Below, piece by piece: positions 13,688 through 18,784 of a DNA stretch of 18,784 nt (positions are counted from its first letter, which is position 1; each line of letters opens with the position of its first letter). The notes beneath the pieces are model-generated. The model saw nothing but the letters and a program-made list of their open reading frames with translations, had not been told where the DNA came from and searched no databases. The position numbers and the translations under genes were made by a program. Origin of the DNA: an uncultured Clostridia bacterium. GTDB taxonomy: Bacteria > Bacillota > Clostridia > Christensenellales > Pumilibacteraceae. The stretch lies in the NCBI GenBank assembly GCA_934229275.1, contig CAKQDN010000033.1, positions 1-18,784 on the forward strand. The letters run 5' to 3'.

Positions 13688-14147
13688 CAGAAACAAGCGA
13701 CGTGGGTTTTGAGCCCAAGTAAACAGGCTATGCCGATGAGAGAAAAGGTGACACCGAAGGAGTGCTGAAAATTTTGAATGTAGTATAAAGTCGTAGTCGT
13801 ATTGAACGAAGTATGCATAAGTGTGTAGCAAAACTCGATAAGAATCAACGTCAGGATATTATGAGCAGATGGTAAGTCATGCGCAAAAAAGGTAATTTAT
13901 ATGCCAAAGTAAAACTATGACTTGCGCCCACCGCAATTGCTCGTTCGGTAAACGTGAATAATGCGTAGAAAAAGCAAAACCCTCAGTCGTCATTAACAAA
14001 TAATGCGGAGGAATCGCAAAGTACTTAATCGTATTAACGTTCATTGATAAACGGAATTGCTTTATTGTAATTAAAAATGTGTGCGAGAAACATACACTCA
14101 TTGCGCAAATTGCAACGTTACCGTTTTTGGCAATGCATCGGAACTAT
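13688..14147. other. Gene-free block with no supportable CDS
   Basis: About 460 bases without a convincing gene on either strand. Plus-strand frames are broken by many stops, and the minus-strand open stretches lack ribosome sites and sensible protein character. From 13688 to about 13885 the sequence has a structured, remnant-like look, including a TGGG-TTTTGA-GCCCA hairpin. From memory, and unverified, it resembles an intergenic segment repeated in several Clostridia genomes. The rest is AT-rich with no recognised element. Confidence 0.4.
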
Positions 14148-14178
14148 AATAAAAGTCGATTGAATGCCGACTTTTATT
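14148..14178. promoter_or_regulatory. Inverted repeat overlapping the HEPN promoter
   Basis: A perfect 11-base inverted repeat, AATAAAAGTCG (14148-14158) and CGACTTTTATT (14168-14178), with a nine-base loop. Its right arm runs into the -35 hexamer at 14177. It could be an operator or a bidirectional terminator insulating the island. Confidence 0.6.
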
Positions 14179-14205
14179 GATTTTGTCGCCAAAATATGCT
14201 ATAAT
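14177..14205 (+). promoter_or_regulatory. Promoter of the HEPN gene
   Basis: TTGATT (14177-14182), a 17-base spacer, TATAAT (14200-14205), with TG at the extended -10 position (TGCTATAAT). Predicted start near 14212, leaving a leader of about 100 bases. Confidence 0.75.
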
Positions 14206-14314
14206 ATCCTTACTTAAGTCTTTCAAAGTAGTATGCCGTTCCGCTTTCAGGGATTCGTCGATTTAATTTTTTCGATATTTTGCAACAATTGTTTTATTGT
14301 GCCGAGAGGAAAAT

Positions 14315-14899
14315 ATGTTCAACAGAAGAATTGAAATAACAAAAGAAAACGAGCCGATTCTGTTCATAAACGCCGTTATCGAGAATTTGCGATATGCCAT
14401 TATTTCTTTGGACGCGATTTTTTCACAAAAGGATTATAGCGGTTATTATGACGAGCATACGTTTTATTTTTTCCATATGCAAAGTGTGCTGACGGCACAA
14501 GGCAATATCTATAACGTTTTATTTAATGATTATTTTACAAGACGACAAATGTCGCGTGAGCGAGTAAGGGAAGTAAGAGAAAAATTCGGGGTAGATCTTG
14601 CGAGATATCCATTGGTGGGAAACAAAAAATTCAGGAACAGCAATGCGCATTTCGACGAACGCTATTATAAATTTAACATCGTCGGCGATATGAACATACT
14701 GCGGTCCGATACGCCGGAAAGCGAGCGAAAACAAATTTTAGAAACGCCCCATTTGAGAACGATTGACGTAGATAATCGCAAATACTATTCGTATGATAAT
14801 AACGGAAAGCCAATTGATTTGGACTTGAATGAATTGAGGAATGAAATGTACGGGATGTTATCCGAATTGTGTACCTGTGATATCAGAAAGGCAGATTGA
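14315..14899 (+). CDS. HEPN-like protein beside the R-M genes
   Basis: The product is 194 residues from ATG 14315, which has GAGAGGA five bases upstream. An in-frame TTG at 14297 is possible but lacks a site. The first half is helical (FINAVIENLRYAIISLDAIF; FHMQSVLTAQGNIYNVLFND; RERVREVREKFGV). It contains RNSNAH, which fits the HEPN R-N-x3-H catalytic signature, at R107 and H112 when counted from ATG 14315. HEPN proteins are often metal-independent RNases in toxin-antitoxin, abortive infection and CRISPR-linked systems. The RNase role here is inferred from one motif plus helical character. The same frame stays open for 53 codons after the TGA (see the separate entry), so the C-terminus may be truncated. 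Next to the restriction-modification pair it may be an accessory defence effector, but it could equally be an unrelated four-helix protein. Confidence 0.6.
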   Translation: MFNRRIEITKENEPILFINAVIENLRYAIISLDAIFSQKDYSGYYDEHTFYFFHMQSVLTAQGNIYNVLFNDYFTRRQMSRERVREVREKFGVDLARYPLVGNKKFRNSNAHFDERYYKFNIVGDMNILRSDTPESERKQILETPHLRTIDVDNRKYYSYDNNGKPIDLDLNELRNEMYGMLSELCTCDIRKAD

Positions 14900-15061
14900 T
14901 TATGCTCGGTTCGGGCGAAAATAGCCAACGATAACATTAGCAAAAGTTGGAGTTTCGTTGAGAGGTCGCTTAATTTTGTGCATTCTGAAAATCTTAATAC
15001 AGATACATTGGTTAAAATATGCAATGACCCAAATGTAAACTTGAAGATACTGTGGAACTGA
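14900..15061 (+). pseudogene. Open frame continuing past the HEPN stop codon
   Basis: Directly after the TGA at 14897-14899 the same frame continues uninterrupted to a stop at about 15059-15061, with protein-like content including SKSWSFVERSLNFVHSENLN and ICNDPNVNLKILWN. This could be the original C-terminus cut off by a nonsense mutation, or coincidence. Other genes here use TGA as a normal stop, so recoding is not supported. Confidence 0.3.
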
Positions 15062-15066
15062 TAAAC

Positions 15067-15082
15067 GATTAAGTATTTAATC
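15067..15082. promoter_or_regulatory. Dyad upstream of the methyltransferase gene
   Basis: GATTAA-GTAT-TTAATC is a perfect six-base dyad 25 bases before the methyltransferase ATG. It is a candidate operator for control of the R-M genes. No good promoter hexamers could be matched around it. Confidence 0.35.
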
Positions 15083-15107
15083 ACAATAGCAGGACAGGAG
15101 CGATAAA

Positions 15108-16742
15108 ATGAACAATTATGTGCAGGCAAGTATTTTTGATGCGACCATAGAAGAGTCTGTGATTAATCCTATTCCAGATCATCGAATTTGTTTGCCTGTT
15201 GAAGAAAGCTTCGATTGTGCAAAATTTTTGACATATAATCTTGAAAAATACAAGGAGGATATTGAGGCACTTGGGCTTGAAAAAACCTGGGAGAGTATCA
15301 TTTCTTTTACCCTTAATGGCAAATGTAATCAATTCTTGAATATCGATAATTTTGCTGAATTATATGAAATTGGGCTCGCGCTTCAAGATAAATATGCAAA
15401 GAGGGAAAGCGGACAGTATTATACTCCAGATGATGTGGCAATTGTCATGGCAAAATGGCTTGATGAGTTACATGGTGAGAATATTTGTGATGTGGCATGC
15501 GGAACCGGCAAATTAATTATTACATATTTGGGTATTATCGGATATGAAAAGGCTCGTAGTTTATTAGCAAAAGGTTCTGTGTATCTTTACGATAATGACA
15601 AAACCGCTTTAATAATTTGCAAGACAATCCTTGTTTGTAAATATGGAAAGGATATAGAATCTTCAATTCATGCCATATATGGCGATTTCCTTAGTGAAAA
15701 CTTAACTCTACCGCAAAATTGCAAGGTAATATCAAATCCTCCTTATGCGGGGGTTGGTAATTTGCCACAAACATGGAGCAATTCCCTCGTTGCAAGCGAC
15801 ACGAAAGAGTTATATGCAATTTTTATGGAAAAGATTATTCGACAAAGTAGAGGCTCTGTAATAATCACTCCGTATAGTTTTCTCGGAGGCAAAAAATTTT
15901 TATCTTTGCGGAAAGAACTTAATCATTATACTGGATTTGTAACATCTTTTGACAATGTTCCAGGTAATATTTTTTGTGGTAGAAAGCATGGTATTTTCAA
16001 TACAAACACTGCAAACTCAGTTCGGGCGGCAATTACCGTAGTTGAAGACAATAATGTTTCAAAAGGATTTAGAATGACGCCTTTGATTCGTTTCAAGAAT
16101 GAAGAGCGTGCTAATTTGCTGCAAAATGACATGTTGGAGTCTTTTATTGATGATTCATATCAATTAATAAGTGATACTAATCCGATGTATAATAGATGCT
16201 TTAAATCTCTTCGCGGGGTATGGGATAAATGGATTGCAATTAGTGAAACGACTTTAAGTCATTACATAGATGATAATGGAGAATACATTCTATCAATGCC
16301 GAATACGTGCAGATATTTTACCACTGCTGCGAATGGAAGAATGAAGCGCAATGGACAGATCATCTTATCGTTTTCCGATAAGCATGTATATAATTACATG
16401 TTCTGCTTAATTAACTCGTCATTTGCATATTGGTATTGGAGAAATTATGACGGCGGAATTACATATCCTAAAGGTTTATTGCTGAATCTGCCAGTATTCT
16501 TTGATAAGCTTAACAAAGAAGATAAACGTTTTTTTGACGATATGGCATATGACATGATAAAAAGCGCAAGTCAATTTATTGTTACTAAAAATAATGTAGG
16601 TGTGCAAGAGAATATTAAATATCCAAAAAGTTATCGAGATAAAATAAACAGAAAACTGTTAGACGTTCTCGGGTGTAATATCAGCGAAAATGAATTTGAT
16701 ATCATCCATTCGAACATGGCATTGGAGGTTAACATATGTTGA
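15108..16742 (+). CDS. Type II N6-adenine DNA methyltransferase
   Basis: The product is 544 residues. Motif X GQYYTP is at 102-107, the SAM-binding motif I DVACGTGK at 128-135, motif II YLYDNDK at 159-165, motif III YGDF at 191-194, and the catalytic motif IV NPPY at 210-213. This motif order, with a long C-terminal half serving as target-recognition domain, is the gamma class. It should transfer methyl from SAM to adenine in a specific DNA site and protect it from the partner nuclease. The N-terminal ~100 residues may be a helical lead domain. AGGAG lies seven bases before the ATG. The nuclease start overlaps its 3' end by seven bases, so the pair is translated together. The gene is AT-rich compared with the left part of the window, a sign of transfer. 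Recognition sequence cannot be read. Confidence 0.9.
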   Translation: MNNYVQASIFDATIEESVINPIPDHRICLPVEESFDCAKFLTYNLEKYKEDIEALGLEKTWESIISFTLNGKCNQFLNIDNFAELYEIGLALQDKYAKRESGQYYTPDDVAIVMAKWLDELHGENICDVACGTGKLIITYLGIIGYEKARSLLAKGSVYLYDNDKTALIICKTILVCKYGKDIESSIHAIYGDFLSENLTLPQNCKVISNPPYAGVGNLPQTWSNSLVASDTKELYAIFMEKIIRQSRGSVIITPYSFLGGKKFLSLRKELNHYTGFVTSFDNVPGNIFCGRKHGIFNTNTANSVRAAITVVEDNNVSKGFRMTPLIRFKNEERANLLQNDMLESFIDDSYQLISDTNPMYNRCFKSLRGVWDKWIAISETTLSHYIDDNGEYILSMPNTCRYFTTAANGRMKRNGQIILSFSDKHVYNYMFCLINSSFAYWYWRNYDGGITYPKGLLLNLPVFFDKLNKEDKRFFDDMAYDMIKSASQFIVTKNNVGVQENIKYPKSYRDKINRKLLDVLGCNISENEFDIIHSNMALEVNIC

Positions 16743-17857
16743 TTCCATTAACAAGGCAGCAAAAAGAAATAATGCGGGAATTTTACTGTATATCTGCAAC
16801 AAAAGTGATTTTTAATAAAACAGAACGCAATAAACTATGGAAGCATGCTACTTCAAGAGTGGAAAATTTTGATTTTGTTTCTTTGAAAAAGAAATGTCCG
16901 GCATTGGAACATCAAATTCAACGAAGCTATCTTACTGGTCGCAATATACAGTCTGCAGTTTTTAGTGAATGCGTTTATGCTCAGACTTTCGCTAATATGA
17001 TGGAATTATCTTTATTTGTGAATTGTTTTGATAATAAGAGTTTTATTCCGGAACCTATTTTGCGCTTATTATCTTCATATCACCTTGTTCCGAGATACGC
17101 TTATTCAACCAACGATAAAAGACGTATGCTGATACAAGCGGGCGGATGTGACGGTATAGACAGTGCTTTAATTACAGTTGTGGATTTGAGTATATACACA
17201 ATTGAATTCAAAGAACCGGGAGCAAAAACAAGTGAACCGGATTTGCCAAAATATAAAGAGGACGGCATTTTGGTTGTAACTGAAAAATGGTTGGAAAACT
17301 ATCCGCAATTTAAAGCTATGCTTGACGAACAGAGTGGGCTTAATTTCTTTAAGGTAATGGGGCATAATATCAATAATTTTTCAAAGGAAAGCATTGATAT
17401 TGCGGTGTCAAACTGCTATACTCGCACAAAGAAATATGCTGATGTAATTTGTACTGAAGATATTAGGGGGAATCTGGTGATGATTCCAACAAATCAAGCA
17501 TCAATTTGGGCGGATATCGAAGGAGAGATACGTCCTGCGGGTAGAAATCATTATAAAGTTTGGACTCCTGTTGCGCTAAGAAGATTTTTGTTGCAAAAGG
17601 GCGCATCCATAAACGATGATATAGTAACTATAAACAAAAAGAATCTGGAAGAAAGGAGAGAGCGTGGAGGAAACGGAAAACTTTCCGGATATAAAGTTAC
17701 ACCGCTATTTTTCATATATACCAGAGATTGTGTTGATAATAGTGGGGTTTTAACGTTCAAATTGAATAAAATGCAACAGTTGAATCCGACGATAGCAGGG
17801 AAAATGTTTTTCAAAAAGCTATTATATGATGATGTTAAAAAATACTATGAATTTTAA
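16736..17857 (+). CDS. Putative PD-(D/E)XK restriction endonuclease
   Basis: The product is 373 residues. A helical N-terminal region precedes a core with GGCDGIDSALITVVDLSIYT then IEFKEPGAK. Asp139 or Asp142, then Glu157-x-Lys159, fits a PD-(D/E)XK nuclease active site, with Glu78 (FSECVYAQTF) a possible extra acidic ligand. The C-terminal half (about 200-373) has mixed beta content and probably contributes DNA recognition and dimer contacts. GGAGG in TTGGAGGTTAAC sits just before the ATG, and the start overlaps the methyltransferase stop. The arrangement is that of a type II R-M pair, so the product most likely cleaves unmethylated target sites on incoming DNA. I do not recognise the specific enzyme family, and the nuclease call rests on the motif plus the coupled methyltransferase. 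Confidence 0.75.
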   Translation: MLIPLTRQQKEIMREFYCISATKVIFNKTERNKLWKHATSRVENFDFVSLKKKCPALEHQIQRSYLTGRNIQSAVFSECVYAQTFANMMELSLFVNCFDNKSFIPEPILRLLSSYHLVPRYAYSTNDKRRMLIQAGGCDGIDSALITVVDLSIYTIEFKEPGAKTSEPDLPKYKEDGILVVTEKWLENYPQFKAMLDEQSGLNFFKVMGHNINNFSKESIDIAVSNCYTRTKKYADVICTEDIRGNLVMIPTNQASIWADIEGEIRPAGRNHYKVWTPVALRRFLLQKGASINDDIVTINKKNLEERRERGGNGKLSGYKVTPLFFIYTRDCVDNSGVLTFKLNKMQQLNPTIAGKMFFKKLLYDDVKKYYEF

Positions 17858-17893
17858 TGTGTAGATTTGGTGGATTGTGTAGAGTTGATGGAT
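17858..17893 (+). repeat. 18-base tandem duplication after the endonuclease stop
   Basis: TGTGTAGATTTGGTGGAT (17858-17875) and TGTGTAGAGTTGATGGAT (17876-17893) abut and differ at two positions. The first begins at the base after the TAA stop. Confidence 0.6.
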
Positions 17894-18129
17894 ATTAAAT
17901 ACAAACAAAATGTGACATTATAAGCGAAGATTGGGACTCTGTTAAGCCGGCCGAATTAGGATTGTTGGAGGTGAAGTTTGTCTCTATAATTAATGACATA
18001 TTTAGAATGTATTGAATCATTTTGTTAAGAGACAGCGCTCGGTTTTTTACATGGATTAACTGTGCTGCAAGCGTATACGAAGGCGATAAATCGGACGGCA
18101 AACTAACATTGATACCCGCTAAACGATAA
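17894..18129 (+). pseudogene. Possible decayed coding remnant
   Basis: One plus-strand frame from about 17911 to the TAA at 18127 has a single internal TGA at 18013 and protein-like stretches (ISEDWDSVKPAELGLLEVKF; FFTWINCAASVYEGDKSDGK). It has no start codon with a ribosome site. Otherwise 17894-18190 shows nothing recognisable. Confidence 0.2.
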
Positions 18130-18188
18130 TTATTCGATTATGTATGGCGAAATCAAAACTTAAATCTGACGCCGAAGAAGTCATTTGC

Positions 18189-18233
18189 AAAAAATAATAC
18201 GAACTCCGATTCGTTTTCAGAGTTCGTATTATT
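18189..18233 (-). terminator. Intrinsic terminator of tRNA-Val
   Basis: A perfect 14-base stem (18193-18206 with 18220-18233, AATAATACGAACTC type) and 13-base loop. Read on the minus strand it ends in six T residues, seven bases downstream of the tRNA CCA. It may also stop plus-strand transcription leaving the R-M genes. Confidence 0.88.
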
Positions 18234-18239
18234 TGCGTA

Positions 18240-18316
18240 TGGTGGAGGTAATAGGGCTCGAACCTATGACCTCATGCATGTGAAGCATGCGCACTAACCA
18301 ACTGTGCAATACCTCC
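18240..18316 (-). tRNA. tRNA-Val (anticodon CAC)
   Basis: On the minus strand the acceptor stem is GGAGGTA facing TACCTCC, with discriminator A and an encoded CCA (plus-strand 18240-18242). The D arm contains AGTTGGTTA. The anticodon stem CATGC/GCATG encloses the loop TTCACAT, giving anticodon CAC after U33. The T arm is AGGTTCGAGCCCT. It reads valine codon GUG. All stems are intact, so it should be functional. Confidence 0.93.
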
Positions 18317-18329
18317 ACGGGCAATAGAT

Positions 18330-18358
18330 ATTTTATATCTTTCGGACGTGTTTGTCAA
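18330..18358 (-). promoter_or_regulatory. Promoter of tRNA-Val
   Basis: On the minus strand, TTGACA (plus 18353-18358), a 17-base spacer and TAAAAT (plus 18330-18335). Start predicted near 18323, a few bases before the mature tRNA. Confidence 0.85.
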
Positions 18359-18363
18359 GCGTT

Positions 18364-18391
18364 TTGCCGCAAAAAATTGTTAATATACAAT
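18364..18391 (+). promoter_or_regulatory. Candidate promoter of the leader-peptide array
   Basis: TTGCCG (18364-18369), a 16-base spacer, TACAAT (18386-18391), facing away from the tRNA. Start predicted near 18398, about 20 bases before the first short frame. Confidence 0.45.
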
Positions 18392-18418
18392 AGACTTGTC
18401 AGTTAAAGGCAAGCACAA

Positions 18419-18448
18419 ATGATTAAATTCAAAGTAGGTTTACCTTAA
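18419..18448 (+). CDS. Leader peptide 1 (MIKFKVGLP)
   Basis: A nine-codon frame with AAAGG ten bases upstream. Its last four sense codons lie within the 5' arm of terminator hairpin 1, so a stalled ribosome would prevent the hairpin from forming. The peptide contains Lys-Phe-Lys, which fits the +X+ pattern of macrolide-stalling leader peptides. That link is speculative. Confidence 0.4.
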   Translation: MIKFKVGLP

Positions 18449-18467
18449 CCGGTAAGCCTATTTTTTT
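18435..18467 (+). terminator. Leader terminator/attenuator hairpin 1
   Basis: TAGGTTTACC (18435-18444) pairs with GGTAAGCCTA (18451-18460), ten pairs with one G-U, six-base loop, followed by seven T residues. It overlaps the end of leader peptide 1 and precedes a strong ribosome site. Confidence 0.8.
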
Positions 18468-18487
18468 ATACATTCAAGGAGGTAAAC

Positions 18488-18544
18488 ATGGCAAGAGCGG
18501 ATTTAAAGAAAGAGAAAAACGGGAAAGTCGTAATCGGCTTGTGA
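18488..18544 (+). CDS. Leader peptide 2 (18 residues)
   Basis: MARADLKKEKNGKVVIGL, preceded by AAGGAGGT seven bases before the ATG, the strongest ribosome site in this segment. It ends seven bases before terminator hairpin 2. It is too short for an ordinary protein, so a regulatory leader or a gene truncated by mutation is likely. Confidence 0.4.
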   Translation: MARADLKKEKNGKVVIGL

Positions 18545-18550
18545 CTCAAT

Positions 18551-18571
18551 AGAGCGAGGTTGCTCTTTTTT
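18551..18571 (+). terminator. Leader terminator/attenuator hairpin 2
   Basis: AGAGC (18551-18555) pairs with GCTCT (18562-18566), six-base loop, then five or more T residues. It is weaker than hairpin 1. It lies between short frames 2 and 3. Confidence 0.6.
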
Positions 18572-18592
18572 CATTTCAAGGAGTAAAAGACT

Positions 18593-18688
18593 ATGTCAAA
18601 AAAGAAAAATTCAGAGACGAAGGAGCGTGAAAAATCTCGGATGTCGAATTTTGTCGGAAAATGCGGGCAAGTGTCGGAGAAGGTTTGA
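18593..18688 (+). CDS. Short lysine-rich frame 3 (31 residues)
   Basis: It encodes MSKKKNSETKEREKSRMSNF plus VGKCGQVSEKV, with AAGGAG nine bases before the ATG. It is highly basic, with no family recognised. It may be a third leader, a truncated gene or a true small protein. After it, 18689-18784 is AT-rich with no gene. A TTGACG near the right edge could begin another promoter, cut off by the window end. Confidence 0.35.
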   Translation: MSKKKNSETKEREKSRMSNFVGKCGQVSEKV

Positions 18689-18784
18689 AAGCGTTGCAAT
18701 TATAAATGAACAACGGAAAAAATTAAAAATTTTACAAATAAAATCTGTAATTTAATATAAATATACTTGACGTGAAGGTAGAGA

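Noticed and set aside
13273..13848. Minus-strand frame of 191 codons covering the GH30 3' end and the intergenic block
   Set aside because: It runs through the GH30 coding region and its terminator, has no ribosome site, and the cysteine/threonine-rich N-terminus is not protein-like enough to support.
14897..14899. TGA recoding (alternative genetic code) to join the HEPN frame with its downstream continuation
   Set aside because: Several well-supported genes in the window end in TGA (for example those ending at 2815, 4626 and 5249), so code 11 applies.
1..18784. CRISPR array
   Set aside because: No series of regularly spaced identical repeats was seen. The dispersed hairpin repeats are far apart and irregular.

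Overview
The window looks like chromosome of an uncultured Gram-positive gut-type anaerobe, probably a Clostridia lineage. The reasons are strong Shine-Dalgarno sites, textbook sigma-A promoters, intrinsic terminators, Gram-positive style holins, a Firmicutes-like GroEL, and standard code 11 with TGA used as a genuine stop. Exact taxonomy cannot be read from the sequence alone. Most of the window (about 100 to 13,690) has one moderate-GC codon style. From about 13,690 to 18,200 the sequence becomes clearly AT-richer and reads as an acquired island ending beside a tRNA gene.

Region 1 (1-800): one copy of a dispersed intergenic repeat, then a minus-strand gene for an exported, membrane-anchored protein with SH3-like domains. 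Region 2 (875-9447): a compact plus-strand operon encoding a short-tailed-phage-like (P22-type architecture) capsid and packaging cassette: TerL, a small TerS-tail-like protein, a zinc-ribbon protein, portal, scaffold-like protein, major capsid protein, two connector-type proteins, a beta-propeller stabilisation/tail-hub candidate, and two holin-like membrane proteins. No integrase, replication gene, complete TerS, endolysin, tail fibre or ejection protein is present. The visible reading frames are intact and their codon style matches the neighbouring housekeeping genes. A terminator closes the operon.

Region 3 (9557-11789): groES-groEL with a consensus promoter, an unusual leader lacking CIRCE, and a strong terminator. 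Region 4 (11,795-12,180): an intergenic stretch with a cytosine-poor G/A/T-rich degenerate repeat, a palindromic element, and two copies (one partial) of the repeat seen at the left edge. Region 5 (12,180-13,686): a GH30 glycosidase gene with its own promoter and terminator. Region 6 (about 13,690-18,130): the AT-rich island. It holds a gene-free block, a HEPN-type protein with its own promoter, and a coupled gamma-class N6-adenine methyltransferase plus PD-(D/E)XK nuclease pair, which together form a type II restriction-modification system with a possible RNA-targeting companion. Region 7 (18,190-18,784): tRNA-Val(CAC) on the minus strand with promoter and terminator, then a divergent leader of three short reading frames, the first two each paired with a terminator hairpin. 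This looks like an attenuation leader for a gene beyond the window.

The most notable items are the orphan capsid/packaging cassette lying directly upstream of groESL, the HEPN-methyltransferase-nuclease island, and the tandem leader-peptide/terminator array at the right edge.
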